DNA of 53,724 bases. Origin: UBA4923 sp964606165. Its GTDB lineage: Bacteria > Bacillota > Clostridia > Saccharofermentanales > DTU023. The stretch is from the NCBI GenBank assembly GCA_964606165.1, contig CAZSFQ010000011.1, positions 1 through 53,724 of the forward strand, written 5' to 3'. A program made the position numbers and the translations under genes. The first letter of the stretch is position 1, and each line of letters opens with the position of its first letter. This document shows, piece by piece, positions 25,676 through 34,456 of this stretch. The notes below the pieces were generated by a model, which was given only the letters and a program-made list of their open reading frames with translations, made no database searches and had not been told where the DNA came from.

Positions 25676-28489
25676 TCAAGGGAGGGGCCTTCCGGGCCCG
25701 GATGGCCGGCTTCTGCCATTCTTTTTTACCCATTGATAGCCGGCCCATGCCAGGACGGCCGCAAGGCTGGCCAAGGACAGGGCCAGGCCAGTGAAGAAAC
25801 CTTGCGGGACAAAGCGGGCGCTGATGGTATGGGGGCCGGCATCGAGCGGGATCAGGATGAAGCTGCCGCGGACGGTTCGCGCGGATGTCACCTGGCCGTC
25901 CACTTTGAAGGTCCAGCCGGGATTGCCCGTTGTGGGCAAAAAGAGATAGCCGTCGCGGGGGGCGGTGATTTCTCCCGAAAAAGAATTGGAGGAAAACTGA
26001 TCCAGGACCAGGGGATGGGCGGCCAGCTTGTCATGCGCCATCTGCCAGCCCTCCTCGTCAAGGCGGGCTACGCAGGCCCCGAAAGTTCCGTTGACAGCAC
26101 CCTCCGGCGGCATGCTGACCCGGAAATGCAACTGGCTTCCCGCCTCAAGAAAACCGACGTCACCGATCCCCTTTTTGCTGCCGCCCAGTTGGAAAAACTC
26201 ATAATCCCCGATGAAGCCGTTGCTGTAGTTAATGCCGACCGACTCATCCTCCCAGAAAATGTAGTAGATCCCGTCTTGCGGCACATCGTAGACGAGAAAG
26301 GCCCAGTCGGCGTCACCGGCATCCCGGATCACGCGGAAGGTCGACGGCTCATTTTCCATTTCGACGTAGCAGCCTTCGATCTCCCAGGGACGGAATGAAT
26401 CCTTGATCAGGACCCCGGGTGCGCCGCTCAGGGCGGACAGCAATCTGTTTTGCACGTCCGGTGCGTCTTCAGGCATCCATTCCTCATCCAGATAGGCCGC
26501 TTCCGGTGTCGCGAAAAAACCAAAAGGCAGGACGTGGGGGTTTCGAAGCAGGCGGGTCTCTTCCCCCCGGTTGATTTCAACACGGGTCCGGTCGTCAAAG
26601 ATGCGGCTCTCCTTGACGATCAGGTATTCAATGCCCAGCAGGCTGTCCATGACAATGGTCGATTCCTTGTACTGGAAGCTGTTGACACCATTGGTCGGAT
26701 AACCCAAATCGGAGAAAAAGTCGATCGACGCCTGCGGGAAGGGTGACGCGAACAGGGACATGCCGTTGGTCGCAAAAAGGAAAGGATCGTTGACGCAGGT
26801 ATCGGGAAGTATTTCGGCCCGCCAGGGCTGGCCGGCATGGGCTTTTTTCATAGCCCGCGTTGTCTGGAAAACTTCCGCCGCATAGGCGTTGTCGGCGTAA
26901 TAGGCGCGATCCCCAAGCGGCGCGACCTGCTGGTAGAGGGCCGCCGCTGTAAAGGCATGGAAGAGCAGCTCGACTACCAGGAAAAGAAAGAGGAATGAAA
27001 GGGCCCGGCGATAGCGGATACGGCCCGATCTTTCGCCTGGCTCAAGAGCAGACAGCTTGCTGTGCTTCAAACGGGTCAGTGAAAGTATCTTCCAGCGGGG
27101 GCTCAGCTGGTGACGCCCCGACAATTCGTAGGGGACGCCGCGCAGGGGAAGCCGCCCATCCCCCTTGCCCTGGCGGGTTGGCCGCATCCTGGCAAAAATC
27201 ATCAGGTAGACAAGGAAGAGGACGGCGGTTGCCAGAAGGCGCCAGTGGGACAAGGTATCGTTTTGCGAGAATTGCTGTTCCGCCAGAAGAAGAACGAAAA
27301 CCGCCGCCGCCGTGACCACCATGGCTCTTCGTGAAAGGGTGAGATCGTCACCCATGGCTTGGTAGGCCATGGCCAGGGCCAGGAGAATGAAGACGAAGGC
27401 ATAGCGGTAATCAAGCGAATTCGGGTAATGGCCGCCGTGCCACAGGAAGCTCAGGGTCTTCGACTGGAAGGAAAAGAGAAGAAAACCCAGGAGGACGCCG
27501 TAGGCGGCGCGGACACCCAGGCCGCGCCTGCGGTTGGCGAAGAAGGCAGGAATGAGCAGGAGAACGAAGGTGCCCGCGAAGATGTTGGGCAGGCCGCTCA
27601 TGATATGCGGAGCGCGAAGGGGAGTCATCCGGCCCAGCATTTCCATAAAAGGCTGGGCGAAGGAAAAGCCCCGGGGAAAAACATCGCCCGCCGCAGAGGT
27701 TATGGCAAGCGCCCTGGCCGTGGGCCAAAGGGTGACAGCAGCCAGAAACGCCGACAGGATCGAATAGCCGGCAAAGCGGGCAAAATCCAGAAGAGGGGCC
27801 AGGCCTTTTTGGGATTTTGGCGCGAACTGGACGCGCAGGACAAAGTAATAGAGAAAAAGAAAGACGCAGGCGAAAAAGGCGGTGTAGTAATTGGTCAGGA
27901 GCATCAAGGTCAGGGCAAAAACGAAGCGCCGCGGTCTCCTGTCCCGGACCAGCTCGACCAGGCCCAGACAGGCCAGGGGGAAGAGGACCAGGGTGTCCAG
28001 CCACATGATATTCCAGCTGTAGGCGTAGACCCAGGCGGAAAGGGCATAGAAGCCGGAAAGAATGGAAGCGGCCGGATCAAGCCTGCGAAAGGAACGCGTC
28101 AGGAATTCCCGGAAAAAGAGGCTTGAGAGCCCGACCTTCAGCAGGGTCAAAAGGGTCACGGCTTCCGTGATGTAGCGGTCGGGGAAGAGGACCGTCAGAA
28201 GATTGAGGGGGCTGGCGGCGTAATAAGTGAAGATGCTGTAAAAATTGACGCCGAGTCCGCCGCTCCATGAAAAAAACAGGCCGTCGCCGGAAAGAATCTT
28301 TCGCTTCAGTTCCAAAAGGAAGGGGGCGTACTGATGGTAGAGGTCGTAGGCCAGCAGGTGCTTGTTGCCGAAGGGCCAAAGGCCGTGCGCCACAAAGCCG
28401 AAATAGAAGGCAAGGATGGGGAGGATGAAGGCGATCAGCCTTTGAAAAAACTCCTCCTGGCGCTGTTTAATCTCGAGCAGGGTCGGCAT
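25676..28489 (-). CDS. YfhO family membrane protein
   Basis: A 937-residue protein with about twelve membrane helices in the first half. Early residues include FGFVAHGLWPFG, LLAYDLYHQYAPFLLELKR and GLGVNFYSIFTYYAASPLNLLTVLFP, the YfhO hallmark. A large outside domain follows (about residues 520-900), then a last helix. In Bacillus and Listeria, YfhO-type proteins act in glycosylation of lipoteichoic acid with a GT-C-like fold, so a role in decorating cell-surface polymers is likely. ATG 28489 is chosen because GGAG lies 6 bases upstream. It follows parB by 25 bases. Confidence 0.85.
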   Translation of the reverse strand: MPTLLEIKQRQEEFFQRLIAFILPILAFYFGFVAHGLWPFGNKHLLAYDLYHQYAPFLLELKRKILSGDGLFFSWSGGLGVNFYSIFTYYAASPLNLLTVLFPDRYITEAVTLLTLLKVGLSSLFFREFLTRSFRRLDPAASILSGFYALSAWVYAYSWNIMWLDTLVLFPLACLGLVELVRDRRPRRFVFALTLMLLTNYYTAFFACVFLFLYYFVLRVQFAPKSQKGLAPLLDFARFAGYSILSAFLAAVTLWPTARALAITSAAGDVFPRGFSFAQPFMEMLGRMTPLRAPHIMSGLPNIFAGTFVLLLIPAFFANRRRGLGVRAAYGVLLGFLLFSFQSKTLSFLWHGGHYPNSLDYRYAFVFILLALAMAYQAMGDDLTLSRRAMVVTAAAVFVLLLAEQQFSQNDTLSHWRLLATAVLFLVYLMIFARMRPTRQGKGDGRLPLRGVPYELSGRHQLSPRWKILSLTRLKHSKLSALEPGERSGRIRYRRALSFLFLFLVVELLFHAFTAAALYQQVAPLGDRAYYADNAYAAEVFQTTRAMKKAHAGQPWRAEILPDTCVNDPFLFATNGMSLFASPFPQASIDFFSDLGYPTNGVNSFQYKESTIVMDSLLGIEYLIVKESRIFDDRTRVEINRGEETRLLRNPHVLPFGFFATPEAAYLDEEWMPEDAPDVQNRLLSALSGAPGVLIKDSFRPWEIEGCYVEMENEPSTFRVIRDAGDADWAFLVYDVPQDGIYYIFWEDESVGINYSNGFIGDYEFFQLGGSKKGIGDVGFLEAGSQLHFRVSMPPEGAVNGTFGACVARLDEEGWQMAHDKLAAHPLVLDQFSSNSFSGEITAPRDGYLFLPTTGNPGWTFKVDGQVTSARTVRGSFILIPLDAGPHTISARFVPQGFFTGLALSLASLAAVLAWAGYQWVKKNGRSRPSGPGRPLP

Positions 28490-28514
28490 AAGCATCTCCA
28501 TCTTTCGCGGTGAT

Positions 28515-29420
28515 TCACGAATCCGAGCGCAGGAGCTGTTCAATCAGCCGTTCTCGCTCATCGGCGTTGTGGTAGCGGATGACAATTTTCCCCTGCCCGG
28601 CTCCCCCCTCCAGGGTGACCCGGGTCGCGAGCACCCGCCGGAGCTTGTCTTCAACCGCGCGGAGGTGAAGCCGGACCGGATCATCGGCAGCTGCTTTCTT
28701 CTTTTTGGGCGCCGGCGGCTTTTTGATGTCAGAAACCAGTTTTTCCGTATCGCGGACGCTCAGCTGCCGGGTCAGAACTTCAGCGGCCGCCCTGTTTTGC
28801 TGCGCGGCGTCGGTCAAGGCCAAAATGGCCCGGGCGTGGCCGGGGGACAGCTCGCCTTTTTGGACCAGTTCCCGGATGCTCTCGGGCAGGTTGAGCAGGC
28901 GGAGCGTATTGGCAATGGCGGGCCTGCTTTTGCCCAGGGCTGAGGCAAGTTCCTCCTGTGTCAGGCCGAATTCCCTGATCAGGCGGTCATAGGCCTGGGC
29001 TTCCTCCATGGCGTTTAAATCCTGGCGGACGACATTGTCAATCAGAGCCTGGCGCTGTATATCCTCTTGTGTCAGCTCGCGGACAACAACGGGAAGGCTT
29101 TGCAGGCCGGCCAGCCGGGCGGCGCGCCAGCGGCGCTCACCGGCCACGATGGTGTAGTGCTCCGGGGTTTGTGACGGGGTCACGATGAGCGGGGTGATCA
29201 CCCCCTGATCGCGGATGGAATCCGCCAACTCCCTCAGTCCCTCCTGGTCGAAACTGCGGCGCGGCTGATCCCTGTTGGGCTCCAGCCGGTTGATGTCAAT
29301 CTCGGCCGCCCGGCCTCCGCCTTGCCGGCCCGGATCCGCCTCTGACTCAAACAAGGCGCCCAGGCCCCGGCCCAGGCCGCGTTTGGATCGCGGAGTCATC
29401 TCTCTTTTTTCTTCGGCCAT
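28515..29420 (-). CDS. parB: Chromosome-partitioning protein ParB (Spo0J)
   Basis: A 301-residue ParB. The start MAEEKREMTPRSKRGLGRGLGALF contains the basic GLGRGLGAL segment that stimulates ParA. LADSIRDQGVITPLIV and the CTP-binding motif GERRWRA (94-100) form the N-terminal clamp domain. The helix-turn-helix (about 150-177, LTQEELASALGKSRPAIANTLRLL) reads parS, and the C-terminal part dimerises. A perfect parS lies 2.5 kb away at 31970. It sits 31 bases downstream of parA. Start ATG 29420 has GGAG. Confidence 0.93.
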   Translation of the reverse strand: MAEEKREMTPRSKRGLGRGLGALFESEADPGRQGGGRAAEIDINRLEPNRDQPRRSFDQEGLRELADSIRDQGVITPLIVTPSQTPEHYTIVAGERRWRAARLAGLQSLPVVVRELTQEDIQRQALIDNVVRQDLNAMEEAQAYDRLIREFGLTQEELASALGKSRPAIANTLRLLNLPESIRELVQKGELSPGHARAILALTDAAQQNRAAAEVLTRQLSVRDTEKLVSDIKKPPAPKKKKAAADDPVRLHLRAVEDKLRRVLATRVTLEGGAGQGKIVIRYHNADERERLIEQLLRSDS

Positions 29421-29451
29421 GGTAGGTCTCCTGCTCTATTTGCCAGACCGG

Positions 29452-30252
29452 CTAGAAGTGGCCAATGCTGCCGTCCTGCCAGGCTTTGCCTGCCAGCCGC
29501 CGGGAAAGCTCGCGCGCCAGCGTCTTGTAGCTGTTGGCGCCGCGCGACCGCCTGTCGTATTCGAAGATGGTGCTGCCAAAACTCGGCGCTTCGCTCAGCC
29601 TGACATTGCGAGGAATGCCTGTTTCAAGAAAGTCATGCCGGAAATACCAGGCGACCTCATCGCGGACCTGCTTGGACAGCTGGGTCCGAGCATCGAACAT
29701 GGTGATAAAAACACCCGCCAGGCGGAGCTGGGGGTTGTAGGATCTTTTAACCAGACTGAGCGTTGTCATCAGCTGCATCAGACCCTCCAGCGCGTAGTAC
29801 TCCGCCTGCACCGGAATGAGAACAGCGTCGGAGGCCGTCAGCGCGTTGACTGTCAATAAGCCGAGCGAGGGGGGGCAGTCGATGAGGATGTAGTCGTAGT
29901 GGTCTTTCAGCTGTGAGATGATCTCCGCCAGTCTTCTTTCCCGGTTGCTCAAGTTGACCAGCTCAACTTCCGCGCCGGCCAGATTGATATTGGATGGCAG
30001 CAGATCGAAAAAGTCCCGGGCGCTCACGATGGCGCCCTTTATATCCGTGGTATTTCCCACCAGCAGGTCATAGGTCGACCACTGGATTGCTTTTTTATCG
30101 ACACCGACACCGGAGGTCGAATTGCCTTGCGGGTCGGCGTCAACCAGCAGCACTTTCTTGTTTTGGCCGGCCAGGGCAGCCGCGAGATTGACACAAGACG
30201 TTGTCTTCCCCACACCGCCCTTCTGGTTGGCAACAGCGATCACAATCCCCAT
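29452..30252 (-). CDS. parA: Chromosome-partitioning ATPase ParA (Soj)
   Basis: A 266-residue deviant Walker ATPase with KGGVGKTT at 11-18, DADPQGN at 38-44 and the YILIDCPPSLGLLTVNAL Walker B region. It drives segregation of ParB-parS complexes and, in Bacillus, regulates DnaA. ATG 30252 follows GAGGAAAC. It is placed after gyrB and the GNAT-aldolase gene on the same strand, not on the rpmH/rsmG side of the origin as in Bacillus. Confidence 0.93.
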   Translation of the reverse strand: MGIVIAVANQKGGVGKTTSCVNLAAALAGQNKKVLLVDADPQGNSTSGVGVDKKAIQWSTYDLLVGNTTDIKGAIVSARDFFDLLPSNINLAGAEVELVNLSNRERRLAEIISQLKDHYDYILIDCPPSLGLLTVNALTASDAVLIPVQAEYYALEGLMQLMTTLSLVKRSYNPQLRLAGVFITMFDARTQLSKQVRDEVAWYFRHDFLETGIPRNVRLSEAPSFGSTIFEYDRRSRGANSYKTLARELSRRLAGKAWQDGSIGHF

Positions 30253-30354
30253 AAAAAATCCGTTTCCTCAAGATCTCAGCGACCTTTTTTGTCAATCATT
30301 AACGCGTCAATTGTATCATGATTCGCCGGGCCCGCCCGGAAGCCGGCCCCTTTT

Positions 30355-31947
30355 TTACAGGAAGAGGCGCTCGATTTCCTCGCGCTTTGTCGCGTAGGAT
30401 GTCACGAAGCGGCAGACCTGCCGGCCGTCGTCCGTCGGCATGATGCGCTCAAAGATGGCCCGGCTTGCCAGCTGGGCTTCTTCTTGCGGATCGAGGATGA
30501 CAAAGAGCTGGTTGGTCTGGGGCGGCGCGTAAAAATCGATCCCCCGCGCCTGAAACAGGGCGGCCAGTTCCCTGGCGCGTTCATTCTCATAACGCCCGAT
30601 CTCCAGGTAGAGATTTTCGCGAAAGAGCGCAGCGTATTGGATGCCCAGAAGCCTGCCCTTGGCCAGAAGACCTCCCCGCTGTTTCACCAGCGAGCGAAAA
30701 TCCTTCTTCAAAGAGTCCCCGACGATGACGAGAGCTTCCCCGAAAAGGGCACCGCACTTGGTCCCGCCGATGGTGAAGAGGTCGCAGAGGCGCGCCATGT
30801 CCGCAAGATCCAGGCCGGTCGCGGCAACCGCCAGGGCGGCAGCCAGCCTTGCCCCGTCGACGTAAAGAAGCAGGCCCCGGCGGTCGGCCACCTCCCGGAT
30901 GGCCGCCAGGTCCTCTTTTTGATACAAGGTCCCCAATTCCGTCGGCTGAGACAGATAGATCATGCCGGGCTGCACCATATGCTCAGCAGTTGGATCTTCC
31001 TGATAGGACTGGCAGTAACGGTCAATCTCCGCCGCGTCCAGCAGGCCGTCCCGGGAAGCGATGACCAGGACCTTGTGGCCGGTCGCCTCGATGGCTCCGG
31101 CTTCATGGACATTGATATGGCCGGTATCCGCCGAGATGATTCCCTGCCACGGCTTCAGGGCACCCGCCGCGACAATCAGATTGGCCTGGGTGCCGCCTGT
31201 CAGAAAATGGACATCCGCCCCGGGCGCCTGGCAGGCCTCCTTAATCAGGCGGGCCGCTTCTTCACAGTAGGAATCCAGGCCATAGCCGCTTGTCTTTATT
31301 TCGTTGGTCTCGACCAGATCCTGCAGCACAGCCGGATGACATCCGGCGTTGTAGTCATTTTCAAAAGAGATTCGTTGGCGTTCCATGGCGTGACAGGCCT
31401 CCTCAGTCAGTATAAATTCAAGCGATTCCTCCGACGAGGGAACATCGCGTTTCCGTTTAAACCTTCGCGAAAAGACAAAGCCCGCCTTCTCCATGACGCG
31501 GCGGCTCTGCTGATTGGACAGGAGGCAGCAGCAGATCAGGATTGTGGCGGGGGTAAAGCGGAAGAGGTGATCCGTCAAGGCAACCAGGGCTTCCGCCATA
31601 AGGCCGAGGCCCCAGTATTTTTTATTCAGGGCATAACCGATTTCCTTGGCGTAACGGTTCTGATAGGGCTCGGGCAGGGCGTGGGCGACCGGGTGGGTTC
31701 CAAGAGAACCGATGACCTTGCCCTCTTTCTTGTGAACGACAGCCAGGACTTCACCGGCGGCCATGAACTGCCTGAGGATGGTCTTTGTCTCTTCCATGGA
31801 CCGGTGATGGGGCCAGCCGGCCATCTCACCGACACCGGGGACGCGTGCGTAGGCGTGAAAGTCCTGAAGATCTGAAGGAAGCCAGGGCCTCATCAGCAGA
31901 CGGTCTGTCTCCAGGGTGATTCCTTCAACTGAAAATTTAAAGTCCAT
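30355..31947 (-). CDS. GNAT acetyltransferase - L-threonine aldolase fusion
   Basis: A 530-residue continuous frame. Residues 1-183 are a RimJ/L-type GNAT (LETDRLLMRPW, EIGYALNKKYWGLGLMAEAL, then SRRVMEKAGF). Residues 188-530 are a PLP enzyme of the threonine aldolase / beta-eliminating lyase group: ISFENDYNAGCHP, SGYGLDSYCEEA, HFLTGGTQAN, DTGHINVHEAGAIE, LYVDGARLAAAL and FTIGGTKCG with the PLP lysine K397. An internal ATG at 31386 (M188) has GAGGAGG at 31398-31404, so the aldolase might also be made alone. It would cleave threonine or allo-threonine to glycine and acetaldehyde. parS lies just upstream of its start. Confidence 0.85.
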   Translation of the reverse strand: MDFKFSVEGITLETDRLLMRPWLPSDLQDFHAYARVPGVGEMAGWPHHRSMEETKTILRQFMAAGEVLAVVHKKEGKVIGSLGTHPVAHALPEPYQNRYAKEIGYALNKKYWGLGLMAEALVALTDHLFRFTPATILICCCLLSNQQSRRVMEKAGFVFSRRFKRKRDVPSSEESLEFILTEEACHAMERQRISFENDYNAGCHPAVLQDLVETNEIKTSGYGLDSYCEEAARLIKEACQAPGADVHFLTGGTQANLIVAAGALKPWQGIISADTGHINVHEAGAIEATGHKVLVIASRDGLLDAAEIDRYCQSYQEDPTAEHMVQPGMIYLSQPTELGTLYQKEDLAAIREVADRRGLLLYVDGARLAAALAVAATGLDLADMARLCDLFTIGGTKCGALFGEALVIVGDSLKKDFRSLVKQRGGLLAKGRLLGIQYAALFRENLYLEIGRYENERARELAALFQARGIDFYAPPQTNQLFVILDPQEEAQLASRAIFERIMPTDDGRQVCRFVTSYATKREEIERLFL

Positions 31948-31969
31948 GGCTTGACTTCACCGACCGGAA

Positions 31970-31985
31970 TGTTTCACGTGAAACA
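31970..31985. promoter_or_regulatory. parS: parS centromere site (perfect)
   Basis: TGTTTCACGTGAAACA matches the Bacillus-type parS consensus at all 16 positions and is fully palindromic. It lies in the gap between gyrB and the GNAT-aldolase fusion gene. It is the ParB loading point near the origin, about 6.5 kb from the dnaA start. No other copy was noticed in the window. Confidence 0.97.
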
Positions 31986-31995
31986 TTGGCATGGG

Positions 31996-34092
31996 TCAGG
32001 TATCGAGATTGGCCAGCTTGGCATTGGCCCGGATAAAGTCACGGCGCGGTTCCACCTTGTCGCCCATCAACAGGGTGAAGGTCTCATCGGCCATCTGAGC
32101 GTCGATGACCTGAACCTGGAGAAGCTTGCGCTGTTCCGGGTTCATGGTCGTATCCCAGAGCTGGTCGGCGTTCATTTCCCCAAGGCCTTTGAAGCGCTGC
32201 AGCTTGGGACTCTCCCAACCTTCTTCTTCCTTGATCGTCTCTATCTCGTCTTCATCGTAGGCGTAGCGGCTTTTTTTGTCCGAAAAGACCCGGTAGAGCG
32301 GCGGGCAGGCGATGTAGACATGGCCCGCGTCGACCAGGGGCCGCATGTAGCGGAAGAAAAATGTCAGAAGAAGGGTCCGGATGTGGGATCCGTCCACATC
32401 GGCATCGGCCATGAGGATGATCTTATGGTAGCGCAGCCGGTCCAGGTCAAAGTCGTTGCCGATCCCGGCGCCCAGAGCCATGACGATGGGCATCAGCTTG
32501 TCATTATCAAGCACTTTGTCGACACGCGATTTTTCCACGTTCAGCATCTTGCCCCACAAGGGCAGGATGGCCTGGTATTTTCTTTCCCGGCCATTCTTGG
32601 CCGTGCCGCCGGCCGAGTCTCCCTCAACGATGAAGAGCTCGCAAAAGGTCGGATCTTTTTCCTGGCAGTCAGCCAGCTTGCCCGGGAGCGCGTTGCTGTC
32701 AAGGGCGCTCTTGCGCCGTGTCATGTCCCGGGCCTTGCGCGCGGCCTCACGGGCCTGGGAGGCAGCCACACTTTTTCCCGCGACCATCCGCGCCGTTTGC
32801 GGGTTCTCCTCCAGGTAGACCATCAGCTTGTCATTGACGGTCGACTCCACCACCGTCCGGACTTCCGGATTCCCCAGGCGGGTCTTGGTCTGGCCCTCAA
32901 ACTGGGGGTGCTTCAACTTGACACTGATGATGGCGCACATGCCCTCCCGGATGTCCTCGCCCTGAAGGTTTTTATCTTTTTCCTTCAGGATATTGTATTT
33001 GCGGGCGTAATCGTTGATGGTCTTGGTCAAAGCTGAGCGAAAACCGGTCAGATGACTGCCGCCCTCAATGGTGGCGATGTTGTTGGCGTAGGTGTAGACA
33101 TTCTCGCTGTAAGAATCATTGTATTGGATGGCGACTTCAACGAAGCAGCCGTCCTGTTCCGCGTAAAAATAAATGGGCGGGTCGAAGAGCACCGTTTTGT
33201 TGCGGTTCAGGTACTCGACAAAAGAGACGATGCCGCCGCCGTAATGAAGATGCTTGACCTCGTGCGGTGTCACCCGGGCATCAATCAGGGTGATGGCCAC
33301 GTCGCGGTTCAGAAAGGCCATCTCCCGGTAGCGGGTCGTCATCAGGTCGAAGTCGGCGTCCATCTCACTGAAAATCTCCGGGTCGGGTTTGAAGGTGGTC
33401 ACGGTTCCCGTTTTATCCGTCGGCCCCGTCACCGTCAGCGGCGTCACTGTTTCCCCGCGCTCAAAGCGGATAAAATGAGCCTTGCCGTCCCGGTTGACCG
33501 TCACCTCCATCCACTCGGACAGGGCATTGACAACCGAAGCGCCAACGCCGTGAAGACCGCCCGATACGCCATAGGCGTCACCGCCGAACTTGCCGCCCGC
33601 GTGGAGCATGGTATGGACCACTTCCACCGTGGGGATGCCGGCTGTCGGGTGGATACCGACCGGGATACCGATGCCGTTGTCCTCGACGCGGATTGACTGG
33701 TCGGGGAGAACCGTGACTTCAATGGAGTCACAGCGGCCCGCCAGGGCCTCATCGACCGAGTTGGCGACGATCTCATAAATGAGGTGGTGCAGGCCGCGAG
33801 CCGTTGTGTCACCGATATACATGCCCGGTCTTTTGCGGACTGCTTCCAGGCCTTCCAGGACCTGGATATCCTGGTCTTCATAGGAAGAAGTGGACCTTGT
33901 GTCGTAGTCGGTCAACTGGACGGCGGCCAGCGACTCTTGGTCCTCCGTGTAATCGTCAGTCAGCGCCCGGACGTCGTCAGCCAGGTTGACAAGACCGTCT
34001 TTCCCGGCCTCCGCGTCTTCCTCTGCCCTCTTCAGCAATTCTTCCAACTGATCCGAACGTATGTTCTTGTTGTCGTCCTTCTCTTTATTCAT
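31996..34092 (-). CDS. gyrB: DNA gyrase subunit B
   Basis: A 698-residue ATPase subunit of DNA gyrase, which introduces negative supercoils. Motifs are LEGLEAVRKRPGMYIGDT, SGGLHGVGASVVNALS, the TOPRIM segments EGDSAGG and DADVDGSH, and the C-terminal QRFKGLGEMN. ATG 34092 has AGGATAAC upstream. About 70 acidic residues precede the VLEGLEAVRKRPG start, where most GyrB proteins have only some 10-20. gyrA does not follow; the GNAT-aldolase gene does. The 1-base gap after remB suggests coupling. Confidence 0.95.
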   Translation of the reverse strand: MNKEKDDNKNIRSDQLEELLKRAEEDAEAGKDGLVNLADDVRALTDDYTEDQESLAAVQLTDYDTRSTSSYEDQDIQVLEGLEAVRKRPGMYIGDTTARGLHHLIYEIVANSVDEALAGRCDSIEVTVLPDQSIRVEDNGIGIPVGIHPTAGIPTVEVVHTMLHAGGKFGGDAYGVSGGLHGVGASVVNALSEWMEVTVNRDGKAHFIRFERGETVTPLTVTGPTDKTGTVTTFKPDPEIFSEMDADFDLMTTRYREMAFLNRDVAITLIDARVTPHEVKHLHYGGGIVSFVEYLNRNKTVLFDPPIYFYAEQDGCFVEVAIQYNDSYSENVYTYANNIATIEGGSHLTGFRSALTKTINDYARKYNILKEKDKNLQGEDIREGMCAIISVKLKHPQFEGQTKTRLGNPEVRTVVESTVNDKLMVYLEENPQTARMVAGKSVAASQAREAARKARDMTRRKSALDSNALPGKLADCQEKDPTFCELFIVEGDSAGGTAKNGRERKYQAILPLWGKMLNVEKSRVDKVLDNDKLMPIVMALGAGIGNDFDLDRLRYHKIILMADADVDGSHIRTLLLTFFFRYMRPLVDAGHVYIACPPLYRVFSDKKSRYAYDEDEIETIKEEEGWESPKLQRFKGLGEMNADQLWDTTMNPEQRKLLQVQVIDAQMADETFTLLMGDKVEPRRDFIRANAKLANLDT

Positions 34093-34093
34093 G

Positions 34094-34351
34094 TTATCCT
34101 TCCGCTTTTTGTTTCTCGCCTGCCAGCCGGGACCGCAGCGTCGCGGTCGAAACGGGAGACAGATAAACACGGTCGACCGTTACAACCAGGGAACGCGGGA
34201 TATCCGCTGTCATCCAGTCCAGCCTGCCTTCCTTTTCCGCCTGCCTTAAATAATCCGCTGTCCCGCCTGCCGGCGTCACGCGGTCGAGATCAAATATTCC
34301 GACAATCCAGTGGGCTGGCAGGGAAAGATCGGCTCCGATATGGATGTACAT
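34094..34351 (-). CDS. remB: Extracellular matrix regulatory protein RemB (YaaB, DUF370)
   Basis: An 85-residue DUF370-type protein: MYIHIGADLSLPAHWIVGIFDLD, then LRQAEKEGRL, and VDRVYLSPVSTATLRSR. In Bacillus the yaaB/remB gene occupies exactly this position between recF and gyrB and affects biofilm matrix genes. ATG 34351 has CCGGAG 5 bases upstream, and a TATAAT box lies about 45 bases ahead. The gene abuts gyrB. Confidence 0.88.
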   Translation of the reverse strand: MYIHIGADLSLPAHWIVGIFDLDRVTPAGGTADYLRQAEKEGRLDWMTADIPRSLVVTVDRVYLSPVSTATLRSRLAGEKQKAEG

Positions 34352-34397
34352 TTTGCTCCGGTTCCAAGGTGAAATCCCTTGCGCTTATTCATTTAAA

Positions 34398-34403
34398 ATT
34401 ATA
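34398..34403 (-). promoter_or_regulatory. Candidate extended -10 promoter for remB-gyrB
   Basis: On the minus strand the sequence reads TGGTATAAT, an extended -10 box with TATAAT at this position. No good -35 is seen at 17 bases (GGGTCT), as is usual for extended -10 promoters. It lies in the recF-remB gap and would drive remB, gyrB and possibly downstream genes. A GC-rich stem (GCCGGGA...TCCCGGC) lies just ahead of it. Confidence 0.5.
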
Positions 34404-34456
34404 CCACATCTGCCGGGAAAAGACCCGTTTCACCCTCCCGGCTGGATGAGTCAAAA

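Noticed and set aside
30484..31875. A 463-codon plus-strand frame opposite the GNAT-aldolase gene
   Set aside because: The minus-strand frame has clear GNAT and PLP motifs; the antisense frame has none and is a composition shadow.
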